64,000 bases of DNA from Sinorhizobium americanum (GTDB lineage Bacteria; Pseudomonadota; Alphaproteobacteria; Rhizobiales; Rhizobiaceae), in contig NZ_LNQC01000043.1 of assembly GCF_001651855.1 (NCBI RefSeq), positions 62,001 through 126,000 on the forward strand, in the 5' to 3' direction. Numbering within the stretch: position 1 is the stretch's first letter; every line of letters begins with the position of its first letter. Made by a program: the position numbers and the translations under genes. Under the pieces are notes generated by a model, which did no database searches, was not told the origin of the DNA, and saw only the letters and a program-made list of their open reading frames with translations. This document shows positions 27,805-36,228 of this stretch, one piece after another.

Positions 27805-29631
27805 TTACGCCGCGCCGGCGGTGCGGGCCTTTTCGAAGCGCTTGCGCTCATGCGGATCGAGATGCAGCTTGCGAAGCCGGATCGACTTCGGCGTCACTTC
27901 CACCAGTTCGTCGTCCTGTATCCAGGAAAGCGCCCGCTCAAGCGTCATCTTGATCGGCGGCGTCAGGCGGACGGCCTCGTCCTTGCCGGCGGCACGCATG
28001 TTGGTGAGCTTCTTGCCCTTCAACACATTGACTTCGAGATCGTTGTCGCGGGTGTGGATGCCGATGATCATGCCCTCATAGACCTTCTCGCCCGGCTCGA
28101 TCACCATCGGGCCGCGGTCTTCGAGGTTGAACAGCGCGTAGGCCACGGCCTCGCCCGGCTCGTTGGCCAGCAGCACGCCGTTGATGCGGCCGCCGATCTC
28201 GCCCTTGTAGGGCTGATAGTCGTGGAACAGCCGGTTCATGATCGCCGTGCCGCGCGTGTCGGTCAGAAGCTCCGACTGATAGCCGATCAGCCCGCGGGTC
28301 GGCGCGAAGAACACGAGCCGGACGCGGTTGCCGCCCGACGGACGCAGCTCGACCATTTCGGCCTTGCGCTCCGACATTTTCTGCACGACGACGCCGGAAT
28401 GTTCCTCGTCGACGTCGATGACGACTTCCTCGATCGGCTCGAGCAGCTGGCCGTTGTCATCCTTGTGCATGACGACGCGCGGACGCGAAACGGCAAGCTC
28501 GAAGCCTTCGCGGCGCATCGTTTCGATCAGCACGGCGAGCTGCAATTCACCTCGGCCGGAGACGAAGAAGGAGTCCTTCTCGGACGATTCCTCGATCTTG
28601 AGCGCGACGTTGCCTTCGGCTTCCTTGAACAGCCGGTCGCGAATGACGCGCGAGGTCACCTTGTCGCCCTCGGTGCCAGCCAGCGGCGAATCGTTGACGA
28701 TGAAGGACATGGTGACGGTCGGCGGGTCGATCGGCTGGGCCGTCAGCGCCTCGGCCACCGAAGGATCGCAGAAGGTGTCGGCGACGGTGCCCTTGGTGAG
28801 ACCGGCGATCGCGACGATGTCCCCGGCATGGGCTTCCTCGATCGGCTGACGCTCGATGCCGCGGAAGGCGAGGATCTTCGATATACGGCCGGATTCGAGC
28901 AGCTTGCCATCCTGTCCGAGCACCTTCACGGCCTGGTTCGGCTTGACCGAACCGGAGTGGACGCGGCCGGTGATGATGCGGCCGAGGAAGGGGTTTGCCT
29001 CGAGGATCGTGCCTATCATGCGGAACGGCCCTTCCGCCACCGTCGGTTCGGGAACATGGTTCAGAACCAGGTCGAGCAGCGGGCCCATTCCCTGGTCCTT
29101 CGGACCTTCCGGATTGACGTTCATCCAGCCGTCACGGCCCGAACCGTAGAGGATCGGGAAGTCGAGCTGCTCGTCGGTCGCGTCGAGCGCTGCGAAGAGG
29201 TCGAAGACTTCGTTGATGACTTCCTCGTGGCGGCCGTCCGGCCGGTCGATCTTGTTGATCGCAACGATCGGCTTCAGGCCGACCTTCAGCGCCTTGCCGA
29301 CCACGAACTTGGTCTGCGGCATCGGCCCTTCGGAAGCATCAACCAGCACGATCGCGCCGTCCACCATCGACAGGATGCGCTCGACCTCGCCGCCGAAGTC
29401 GGCGTGGCCGGGCGTGTCGACGATATTGATGCGCGTTCCCTTCCACTCGACCGAGGTCGCCTTGGCGAGAATGGTAATACCGCGTTCCTTTTCCAGATCG
29501 TTGGAATCCATGACGCGTTCGGCGACGCGCTGGTTTTCGCGGAACGAGCCCGACTGCTTCAGAAGTTCGTCGACGAGCGTGGTCTTCCCATGGTCAACGT
29601 GCGCGATGATCGCGATGTTACGAATGCTCAT
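27805..29631 (-). CDS. typA: Ribosome-binding GTPase TypA/BipA
   Basis: A 608-residue translational GTPase of the EF-G-like superfamily that acts in 50S assembly and stress adaptation. G1 is AHVDHGKTT (residues 10-18), G2 lies in ERGITILAK, G3 is DTPGHADFGG and G4 is NKID. The BipA-specific C-terminal domain includes RALSWIQDDELVEVTPKSIRLRK. Full length. Single gene with its own terminator. Confidence 0.97.
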   Translation of the reverse strand: MSIRNIAIIAHVDHGKTTLVDELLKQSGSFRENQRVAERVMDSNDLEKERGITILAKATSVEWKGTRINIVDTPGHADFGGEVERILSMVDGAIVLVDASEGPMPQTKFVVGKALKVGLKPIVAINKIDRPDGRHEEVINEVFDLFAALDATDEQLDFPILYGSGRDGWMNVNPEGPKDQGMGPLLDLVLNHVPEPTVAEGPFRMIGTILEANPFLGRIITGRVHSGSVKPNQAVKVLGQDGKLLESGRISKILAFRGIERQPIEEAHAGDIVAIAGLTKGTVADTFCDPSVAEALTAQPIDPPTVTMSFIVNDSPLAGTEGDKVTSRVIRDRLFKEAEGNVALKIEESSEKDSFFVSGRGELQLAVLIETMRREGFELAVSRPRVVMHKDDNGQLLEPIEEVVIDVDEEHSGVVVQKMSERKAEMVELRPSGGNRVRLVFFAPTRGLIGYQSELLTDTRGTAIMNRLFHDYQPYKGEIGGRINGVLLANEPGEAVAYALFNLEDRGPMVIEPGEKVYEGMIIGIHTRDNDLEVNVLKGKKLTNMRAAGKDEAVRLTPPIKMTLERALSWIQDDELVEVTPKSIRLRKLHLDPHERKRFEKARTAGAA

Positions 29632-29760
29632 TTTTTGTCTCGGAAAGTTCTGGGCGCGCGCGCCAAGGCGGGCACCGCTTTTTCAGTTGCCGCGCTCATA
29701 CAGGTTTTTTTGCACGAGCGAAAGGGGGCCGGCGCGCGGAGCAGCTTTGCAAAAAGCACG

Positions 29761-31320
29761 TCACGCAACGGCGGCCGGATCGAGCGTCACCCGCCAAAGC
29801 TCCTTGTCCTGCCTGTCCATGAGCCGCACGGTCAGCTGCTCGGTCTGGCCGCTGATATCTACGATGCCGAAGAATTGCAGGCCGGCCGAGGGCGGCAGGT
29901 TGCTGTCGATGCCGCCGGCCGCCGCCTTGATGAAGCGGACTTCCGGTCCGAAGGTCATGTCGAGCTCCTTCGGCCCGTAGGTGCCGGAATGGAGCGGCCC
30001 GGAGACGAATTCCCAGAAGGGTGAGAATTCCTTGAAGGCGGCGCGCGACGGGTCGTAGTGATGCGCGGCCGTATAGTGCACGTCGGCCGTCAGCCAGACG
30101 ATATTGTCGATCGCATTGTCACGGATGAAGCGCAGCATATCGGCAAATTCCGTCTCGCGCCCCTTGGGCGCGCCATGGTCGCCATCGGCGATCGCGTCCG
30201 ATCCGCGCTTCCTCGAATAGTCGTCCCAGACGACGAGACTGATCGGCATGTCGCAGGCGATCACCTTCCAGGTGGCGCGGGACGCCGCAAGTTCGCGTTT
30301 CAGCCAGTCCGTCTGGCGCCAGCCCAAGAGGCCGGCCTCGCCGCCCTGGTTGGGGCCGCGATAGGAACGCAGATCGACGAAGAAGACGTCGAGCAGCGGA
30401 CCGTAGGCGATCTTGCGGAAGATCCGCCCCGGCTGGGTCGGCAGCGTGCGGATCGGCGTCATCTCGTGGAAGGCGCGCGCCGCACGGGATGCATAGACGG
30501 CCACGTCCTTCTCCGGATAGCGCGGATCGTCGCGAAGATCCGTCGAAGCCGACCAGTTGTTCAGGACCTCGTGGTCGTCCCATTGATAGAAGGTCGGGCA
30601 GGCGGCATTGAGTTCCCGCACGTGCTCGTCGAGCAGATTGTATTTCCATTGGCCGCGATATTCCTCGAGCGTCCGGGCGACATCGCGCTTCTCCGGCGTC
30701 ACGATGCGGTTCTTCCACATGCCGCCGTCGCGAAGCTTGATCTCGTCGGGGATCGGGTTGTCGGCATAAATCGTGTCGCCGGAATGGATGAAGAAATCCG
30801 GCTCGTGCAGCCGCATCGTCGAATAGGTCTTCATGCCGACCTCGTCGATCCCCCAGCCCTGGCCGGCGGTATCGCCGGACCAGACGAAGCGCACCGACCG
30901 ACGGCGCAAGGGCGCGGTGCGGAAGCGGCCGACGATCGGCTCGGAAACGCGGTTGCCGTCATAGAGATCGGTGGCGGTGAAGCGGTAGAAGATGTCCTGG
31001 TCGGGCAGCAGATTGTCGAGGCTGCATTTCACCGCGCAATCGGTCTGCGGCGTCGCATCGATGTCGGGGAGCCGGACGGCGTTCGAAAAGCTTTCGGTGG
31101 TCGAATATTCGACCGCAACCCGCGCCGGCCGGTCGACCCGCGTCCAGATCATTCCCGACCGTGTATCGACATCGCCGGACTGCACGCCGTGGACGAAATC
31201 CGGCCGGCCGTAGCCACGGGCATAGAAGGGGGTCGCAAGCCCGGAAGAAGCGACGAGACCGGCAGCACCGGCCGATAGGAGAAAGGAACGCCTGGTAAGC
31301 GTGTCTCGAACAGCGGCCAA
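29761..31320 (-). CDS. phoD: PhoD-type alkaline phosphatase / phosphodiesterase, Tat-exported
   Basis: A 519-residue PhoD-family metallophosphatase. The N-terminus has a twin-arginine signal (TRRSFLLSAGAAGLVASSG), so it is predicted to reach the periplasm folded. Then come the N-terminal domain with FVHGVQSGDVDTRSGMIWTR and the metal-binding sites FVWSGDTAGQG, FFIHSGDTIYADNP, YQWDDHEVLNNW and LTADVHYTAAHHY. It would release phosphate from phosphoesters. I see no obvious Pho box in the short upstream region. A 129-bp gap separates it from typA downstream. Confidence 0.93.
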   Translation of the reverse strand: MAAVRDTLTRRSFLLSAGAAGLVASSGLATPFYARGYGRPDFVHGVQSGDVDTRSGMIWTRVDRPARVAVEYSTTESFSNAVRLPDIDATPQTDCAVKCSLDNLLPDQDIFYRFTATDLYDGNRVSEPIVGRFRTAPLRRRSVRFVWSGDTAGQGWGIDEVGMKTYSTMRLHEPDFFIHSGDTIYADNPIPDEIKLRDGGMWKNRIVTPEKRDVARTLEEYRGQWKYNLLDEHVRELNAACPTFYQWDDHEVLNNWSASTDLRDDPRYPEKDVAVYASRAARAFHEMTPIRTLPTQPGRIFRKIAYGPLLDVFFVDLRSYRGPNQGGEAGLLGWRQTDWLKRELAASRATWKVIACDMPISLVVWDDYSRKRGSDAIADGDHGAPKGRETEFADMLRFIRDNAIDNIVWLTADVHYTAAHHYDPSRAAFKEFSPFWEFVSGPLHSGTYGPKELDMTFGPEVRFIKAAAGGIDSNLPPSAGLQFFGIVDISGQTEQLTVRLMDRQDKELWRVTLDPAAVA

Positions 31321-31483
31321 ATCCTGCCTCCGGTTCCGTTTTCGCGAATCATCGTTCTCGCAAGCGGACCATTGGCGCCATGCATGTCAGCGGCTTTACA
31401 GGCGCATGAAACTATTTGAACGGATTGGCGACAGTTCTGTGAAGGGAGCGGAGTTCCCGAAGGGAACCTCCGCCGATGTCGGT

Positions 31484-31554
31484 GCCCCTCATCTGCCTGC
31501 CGGCATCTTCGCCCCGCCCGCGGGAGGAAGGTTGCGGCAGCGGGATCAAGGGGC
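31484..31554. repeat. Degenerate RIME-like palindrome
   Basis: GCCCCTCATCTGCCTGCCGG at one end and gttgcggcagcgggatcaaggggc at the other form imperfect terminal inverted repeats, with a GC-rich centre (gccccgcccgcgggagg). It matches the ends of the 58787-58947 element. A small separate palindrome GTTCCCGAAGGGAAC is at 31453-31467. The element ends 2 bp before the stop codon of the small KTSC-like gene. Confidence 0.65.
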
Positions 31555-31556
31555 GC

Positions 31557-31835
31557 TCAATGCAGGAAATCGCAATGGTCGCGTAGGCGGTGGTTGAAAT
31601 AGCCGCCGGCCGAATCCGCCTGCAGGAGTTCTTCGTAAACATGCATCGGGACGCCGAGATAATAATAAGGTCGGTGATTGCCGACGAACCAGATGCTCAA
31701 CGTCCGGCGCGGCGGGTCGTACTTCACCGTTGGATTGCCGTTGAATCGAGGATGACAGGCGATTTCCGGTTCTGCATCGACGTCTTCCTGATCGGAATCT
31801 GGAAATCCTCGCCGCTCAACGGATACATCTCGCAT
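31557..31835 (-). CDS. KTSC-domain-like small protein
   Basis: 92 residues. The C-terminal 60 residues (KYDPPRRTLSIWFVGNHRP, YYYLGVPMHVYEELLQADS, AGGYFNHRLRDHCDF) follow the KTSC domain pattern: V.Y....LS..F, Y.Y.GVP, LL.A.S.G.YFN..IR. That domain is named after the C-terminus of some lysyl-tRNA synthetases but is mostly found alone, with unknown function. The N-terminal 33 residues are polar and unassigned. The start at 31835 is the first ATG of the frame. It is divergent from the amidase gene, 59 bp away. Confidence 0.65.
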   Translation of the reverse strand: MRDVSVERRGFPDSDQEDVDAEPEIACHPRFNGNPTVKYDPPRRTLSIWFVGNHRPYYYLGVPMHVYEELLQADSAGGYFNHRLRDHCDFLH

Positions 31836-31894
31836 GCCGCTCGCGTATATATCCGATCGGTGCGCATCGGCGCCGCACCTATGAGGTCTTTGCC

Positions 31895-33217
31895 TTGCCC
31901 CATTCGAACACCCCGTCCCGCGACCGGCTCGAAGCCATTCTCACGCGCTTGGGAGAGCGCCGCGGCGACGAGCGCGTCTTCATGAAGCTCTATAGCGAAT
32001 CCGCCCGCGCCGAAGCGGAAGCCGCCGACCGCAGGGGCCAGGAAGGTACGGGGCTCGGTCCGCTCGACGGCCGCATCGTCTCGATAAAGGACCTCTTCGA
32101 CGTTGCCGGCGAGCCGACGCTTGCCGGTTCGATCATCCGGCGCAACGCGCCGCCCGCGGCGGCGGACGCGACGACCGTCCGGCGCCTGCGCGCCGCCGGC
32201 GCGGTGATCATCGGCAAGACGCACATGACCGAGTTCGCCTTCACGGCCGTCGGTCTCAACCCGCATTACCCGCCGCCCGGCAACGCGCTTGACGCGAGCC
32301 TCATCCCCGGCGGCTCCTCCTCGGGGGCGGGTGTTTCGGTAGCGGAAGGCACGAGCGGCATCGCCATCGGCTCCGATACCGGCGGCTCGGTTCGCATTCC
32401 GGCCGCGCTCCAGGGCCTCGTCGGCTTCAAGCCGACCGCCCGCCGCGTGCCGCTCGATGGCGTCTTTCCGCTGTCGCCCAGCCTCGATTCGATCGGCCCG
32501 CTGGCGCTGAGCGTCGCCGATTGCGCGGCAGCGGATGCAATCATGGCCGGCGAGCCACCCGAACCACTAACGCCACTGCCGATCGCCGGCCTGAAGCTCG
32601 CAATCCCGAAGGGTGTGCTCTTCGACGACCTCGCGCCCGATATCGCCACGGCCTTCGAGGCGAGCCTGCAGAGGCTTTCGCGCGCGGGCGCAACAATCGC
32701 CGCATGCGACCTCGACGATTTGCTAGGCCGCTTCGCCGAGGCCACCGCAATCGGCTCCCTCGCCGGACTCGAGGCAAGCCGCATCCATGCGGACTGGCTC
32801 CTCGACGAGAACGCTCCGGTCGATGCGCGCGTCAAATCCCCGCTCCGCCGCCGTCTCACCGTTCCCGACGCGGCAATCGAAAACCTGCTGCGGACGCGCC
32901 GCACGCTCATCCGCGCCATGGACGAGCGCCTCGCGCCCTTCGACCTCGCGCTGCTGCCGACGACACCGATCCCCGCCGTCCCGATCGCCTCCGTGGAGCA
33001 TGACAGGCAGGCCTATCGCCGTGTCGAGGGTCTGCTGTTGCGCAACACCGAGGTCGCCAACCAATTCGACCTGACGGCAATCACGCTGCCGATGCCCGGC
33101 ACTGCCTTGCCGGCGGGGCTGATGCTGATGGCTCGAAACGGCTTCGACGGAACGCTGCTGCGGGTGGCCGCATCCATGGAGCGATTGTTGGAGGGGGGCT
33201 ACTGCATGTCTCCTTAA
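31895..33217 (+). CDS. Amidase-signature family hydrolase
   Basis: About 440 residues of the amidase-signature family. The Ser-cisSer-Lys triad is visible as Lys65 (VSIKDLFDV), Ser141 (PGGSSSGAG) and Ser165 (DTGGSVRIP). Substrate unknown. It is not gatA, since no gatB/gatC is nearby and the sequence is closer to stand-alone amidases. The start is TTG 31895. An ATG at 31881 is in another frame. The last codons (..YCMSP, stop at 33215-33217) are encoded by the palindromic repeat that begins at 33202. Confidence 0.85.
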   Translation: MPHSNTPSRDRLEAILTRLGERRGDERVFMKLYSESARAEAEAADRRGQEGTGLGPLDGRIVSIKDLFDVAGEPTLAGSIIRRNAPPAAADATTVRRLRAAGAVIIGKTHMTEFAFTAVGLNPHYPPPGNALDASLIPGGSSSGAGVSVAEGTSGIAIGSDTGGSVRIPAALQGLVGFKPTARRVPLDGVFPLSPSLDSIGPLALSVADCAAADAIMAGEPPEPLTPLPIAGLKLAIPKGVLFDDLAPDIATAFEASLQRLSRAGATIAACDLDDLLGRFAEATAIGSLAGLEASRIHADWLLDENAPVDARVKSPLRRRLTVPDAAIENLLRTRRTLIRAMDERLAPFDLALLPTTPIPAVPIASVEHDRQAYRRVEGLLLRNTEVANQFDLTAITLPMPGTALPAGLMLMARNGFDGTLLRVAASMERLLEGGYCMSP

Positions 33218-33305
33218 ATCGACCTCGATTTAAGGACAAAGACATGCAGCAATCCAAAGTGCTACAGCGACCTTTGCGCGTCTGATAAGACGCGCGGCGC
33301 TGTAG
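33202..33305 (+). repeat. Dispersed double-palindrome repeat, copy 2
   Basis: The first hairpin has CTGCATGTCT and CCTTAAATCG facing CGATTTAAGG and AGACATGCAG (33202-33250). The second has CTACAGCG..GCGCGTCT facing AGACGCGCGGCGCTGTAG (33262-33305). It is the inverted homologue of 18008-18110 and keeps the same order of both hairpins. It forms the 3' end of the amidase gene and ends 11 bp before the stop of the small gene on the other strand. Confidence 0.82.
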
Positions 33306-33316
33306 CGCCGACCGTC

Positions 33317-33478
33317 TCAATGCATCGTCTGGGAAGACCAATCCTCACGGAGGATCCGGAACGCATCCTCGAGCGCGGCAACCAGAATATCGGTGAGTTC
33401 GTCGCCGTCATTCTCTATCAGGTAGAGGGCCAAGCTCGCATCCTGCGGATCGCTATAGTGCTCAACAATGTCAGACAT
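33317..33478 (-). CDS. Small acidic protein, 53 residues, unknown function
   Basis: The frame starts ATG at 33478 and ends TGA at 33319-33317. It reads MSDIVEHYSDPQDASLALYL, then an acidic stretch IENDGDELTDILVAALEDAF, and ends WSSQTMH. The start is preceded by AAGGA with about 7 nt spacing. The composition (acidic, helical, with well-placed Leu/Ala) looks like a genuine small protein. No domain recognised. It is below usual length cut-offs and easily missed. Confidence 0.6.
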   Translation of the reverse strand: MSDIVEHYSDPQDASLALYLIENDGDELTDILVAALEDAFRILREDWSSQTMH

Positions 33479-33663
33479 TCATCGTCCTTCCTTCGCCGAA
33501 TCATTCCGGCTGTTGGCGCCAGGATGGAAGGGCCGGCTTGTGCAGAGCTTGAGGTCCGCCACGACCGTGCCAATCGACGCCGACGTAGCAGCTGGCCGAC
33601 GTTTTTCCTCGCCCTCGCCGCTTACGCAGGTTAGAGGACCGTCAGGATCGAGGGTCGAGGTTC

Positions 33664-34188
33664 ATGATGTCGAAGAAGACGAGGCGCGATGACGTCCACC
33701 TGCAGCGGCTGAAAACCGAGTTCCCGGACATCTATCGCGCCCTCCTCGCCGGTGAGATCGGCTCGGCACGCAAGGTCTTCGTGCTCGCCGGCATCGAGCC
33801 GGAACGCACCCGCCTCGATAAGCTCAAGAACTCCTGGGCGAAAGCGACGGATGCCGAGCGCGACGCCTTCCTGACCTGGCTTGCCGCCAAGGGCGCGGGG
33901 GCACTCGCTCCGAGACTGACCTTCCCCGCCCCGGCGTCTTCCGATCTGCCGGCGCAAACACCCATCGCCAGCGGCCGCTACCTGCTTCCCTCCACCATCG
34001 CCGAGATCAAGGCGATCACGGCCCGGCGCCGGCTGACGCCTCAGGATGTGATGCAGGAGATGGGATTTGAAGCCGAGGGCCGCGCCCTTTCCGGCGCGCT
34101 GACCCGCGGCGCCAGTCTCAGATTGTCGGTGATCGCCGCCTTGGAGGCCTGGCTGCGCGCCAATAGGGCTGAGCCGACGGGCACATAG
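33664..34188 (+). CDS. Conserved-looking hypothetical protein
   Basis: 174 residues with no family I can name. The N-terminal half is helical and charged (DVHLQRLKTEFPDIYRALLA, SARKVFVLAGIEPERTRLDK). A Pro/Ala-rich hinge covers about residues 95-110. The C-terminal 60 residues (TIAEIKAITARRRLTPQDVM, QEMGFEAEGRALSGALTRGA) look like a helix-turn-helix-type bundle. A DNA-binding role is only a guess. GAGG lies upstream of two adjacent ATGs (33664 and 33667). The next gene begins 37 bp downstream. Confidence 0.6.
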   Translation: MMSKKTRRDDVHLQRLKTEFPDIYRALLAGEIGSARKVFVLAGIEPERTRLDKLKNSWAKATDAERDAFLTWLAAKGAGALAPRLTFPAPASSDLPAQTPIASGRYLLPSTIAEIKAITARRRLTPQDVMQEMGFEAEGRALSGALTRGASLRLSVIAALEAWLRANRAEPTGT

Positions 34189-34225
34189 CCTCGTGCGGAA
34201 ACGTGGATGCAATGGGAGCGAAAGG

Positions 34226-35008
34226 ATGCGCTTCGACAAGCTGCTCGGCATCGACGTCGGCTATGCCCGGTCCCGCCCGACGACGGGCATAGCCTGGAGC
34301 CTCGGCGATGCCGTCGGCTCCGCAAGGACGCACACCGACTGGGAGCGGCGGCAGCGGCACATTCCCCTCTTGACGACTTTCGCGGTGATCGCCATCGACG
34401 GCCCCCTGACGCCGCCGGGCGCCCCCGACACGCTCGACCGCCTGTGCGAGCGCCTCTTCACCCGCGGCGCCTTCCAGCGACGCTGCAAGCCGGGCCTCAG
34501 TCACTTCGGCCACGGTCTGGCGCTCAGAAAAGCCGCCGCCGAAACGGCCGCGCAAGTCAGCCACCTGGCCGCTGCCGCACCGATTGGCCGATCCGTCATC
34601 CCCGGCGCCGCGATCGAGGCCTTCCCCAACGCCTTTCTCGGCGTCCTTCTCGCCGATGAGCGATTTGCGAGCTCAAGGGCCGCGAAACGCAACAAGTTCG
34701 ATTGGCTCTATGCACAAGCGGTCGAGAGCGGCGTCATCGCTCGCCTCCTCGACTTCATCGGCTGGCACAATGACTGTTTGCTGCAGAAGGTCACCACCGA
34801 AACCGACCACGAAAAACGCGCTGCCTGGATCTGCCTGCTGACCGCCGCCTGCGCCACGGCCAGCAAGTCGGAGGTCGTCGGCGACGAGGCAGGGGGCTGG
34901 ATCTGGCTGCCGCCGGCGGAACTTTGGGCAGATTGGGCAGCCGATGCCTTGAGTCGGAGCATGTGGCGGCCGCGTGCGGTGGCACGACGCGGCGGTGAAC
35001 CTGTTTAA
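34226..35008 (+). CDS. DUF429-like protein (RNase H-like fold predicted)
   Basis: About 260 residues. It starts MRFDKLLGIDVGYARSRPTT and continues with FAVIAIDGPLTPPG, FQRRCKPGLSHFG and VIPGAAIEAFPNAFLGVLL. This is the pattern of DUF429 proteins, where conserved acidic residues and an RNase H-like fold suggest a nuclease. The ATG at 34226 follows GGAG. A start at 34193 is possible. The C-terminal region has WICLLTAACATASKSEVVGD. Function unproven. Confidence 0.7.
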   Translation: MRFDKLLGIDVGYARSRPTTGIAWSLGDAVGSARTHTDWERRQRHIPLLTTFAVIAIDGPLTPPGAPDTLDRLCERLFTRGAFQRRCKPGLSHFGHGLALRKAAAETAAQVSHLAAAAPIGRSVIPGAAIEAFPNAFLGVLLADERFASSRAAKRNKFDWLYAQAVESGVIARLLDFIGWHNDCLLQKVTTETDHEKRAAWICLLTAACATASKSEVVGDEAGGWIWLPPAELWADWAADALSRSMWRPRAVARRGGEPV

Positions 35009-35022
35009 ACTTTGGCGTGATT

Positions 35023-35114
<92 letters not shown>

Positions 35115-35416
35115 GCGGGGCCGGTTGGCGCTGTTGAAGCGCGGCCGGTTCATAGCGGCAGTTTCGGCCGCTGACAAGGGGCAGAAAGAAGAATATCTTC
35201 AAGTCCGTGGCTTTCGCCTTGACAAGGAAGGGCGACTCCCGTAATCCGCGCCATGAAGTGGTGTGGCCTGCCCGCACCGCGGCGGGTAACGGTTTGTGCC
35301 TGTTCACTGGCGGAGGTCAAGGGGGTTCCTTGCATCGCTCCGCTCAACGTAACGACTGACAAAAAGACGGCCTTGTCCTCGGGCAAAGAGCCGGACCGAA
35401 CATGAAAGGATAAAAT
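35115..35416 (+). promoter_or_regulatory. rplU upstream region with candidate promoter
   Basis: 302 bp between tRNA-Ser (minus strand) and rplU. TTGACA at 35219-35224 with a 17-bp spacer to TAATCC (35242-35247) is a plausible sigma-70-type promoter. It would give a leader of roughly 160 nt before rplU. A GC-rich hairpin (CCCGC..GCGGG around 35272-35287) lies in that leader. The tRNA promoter must be at the left end on the minus strand, but I cannot identify it. Confidence 0.45.
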
Positions 35417-35794
35417 ATGTTCGCAGTCATCAAGACCGGCGGTAAGCAGTACCGCGTGGCGGCCAACGACGTCATCACCATCGAAAAGCTGGAAGGCGTT
35501 CAAGGCGACAAGATCGAATTCACCGAGATCCTGATGGTCGGCGTCGGCGCCGACGCAACCATCGGCGCTCCGTTTGTCGAAGGTGCCGTGGTCAGCGCCG
35601 AGGTCGTGGACCAGGGCCGCGCCAAGAAGGTCATCGCCTTCAAGAAGCGCCGCCGCCAGAACTCCAAGCGCTCGCGCGGCCATCGCCAGCATCAGACGAT
35701 CGTCCGCATCCTGGACATCGCTGCGGCCGGCGGCAAGGCGAAGAAGGCTTCGAAGAAGACCGAAGCCGCCGCTGAAGCTGAAGCTGCAAACTGA
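35417..35794 (+). CDS. rplU: 50S ribosomal protein L21
   Basis: A 125-residue L21 with the conserved start [14 protein letters not shown] and the 23S rRNA-binding segment [18 protein letters not shown]. The last 20 residues are an Ala/Lys/Glu-rich tail common in Rhizobiales. A ribosome site (AAAGGATAAAAT) precedes the ATG. First gene of rplU-rpmA. Confidence 0.98.
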   Translation: MFAVIKTGGKQYRVAANDVITIEKLEGVQGDKIEFTEILMVGVGADATIGAPFVEGAVVSAEVVDQGRAKKVIAFKKRRRQNSKRSRGHRQHQTIVRILDIAAAGGKAKKASKKTEAAAEAEAAN

Positions 35795-35826
35795 GTTCGG
35801 GATCGAAGGTTTAAAGGAGAACACCA

Positions 35827-36096
35827 ATGGCACACAAAAAAGCTGGCGGTTCGTCGCGCAACGGTCGCGATTCTGAGTCCAAGCGCCTTGGCGTGAAGAA
35901 GTTCGGCGGCGAAGCCGTCATTGCGGGCAACATCATCGTGCGCCAGCGCGGCACGAAGTGGCATGCCGGCGCCAATGTCGGCCTCGGCAAGGATCATACG
36001 ATTTTCGCGCTTACGGCCGGCAACGTGGACTTCCGTACGAAGGCCAACGGCCGAGTCTACGTGTCTGTAATGCCGAAAGCCGAAGCAGCGGAATAA
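35827..36096 (+). CDS. rpmA: 50S ribosomal protein L27
   Basis: An 89-residue L27. It starts [16 protein letters not shown], whose tail reaches the peptidyl-transferase centre, and has [27 protein letters not shown] is positioned 6-7 nt before the ATG. A strong terminator follows at 36172-36207. Confidence 0.98.
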
Positions 36097-36171
36097 GCCG
36101 GTAGCGCTCTAAAACAGCCGGCGTCTCATCGACCCGGCTGACGCACCCGCAAGGTTCAAAAGCCAGACTTC

Positions 36172-36207
36172 AAAGGGGAGATGGGGCAATACCCAGCTCC
36201 CCTTTTT
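36172..36207 (+). terminator. Rho-independent terminator after rpmA
   Basis: AAGGGGAG (36173-36180) pairs with CTCCCCTT (36197-36204). The inner TGGG/CCCA stem extends it around GCAATA-type loop bases, and TTTTT follows. It ends 22 bp before the first acetyltransferase gene, so the acetyltransferases need read-through or a promoter of their own. Confidence 0.88.
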
Positions 36208-36228
36208 CACGTCTCTGGAGGAAGAACC

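Noticed and set aside
27781-30024. 747-codon plus-strand frame opposite typA
   Set aside because: Shadow of typA and part of phoD; it crosses the typA-phoD gap and has no domain.
33468-33692. Plus-strand frame between the small gene and the unknown gene
   Set aside because: It starts inside the opposite-strand small gene, has no ribosome site and overlaps the start of the next gene.
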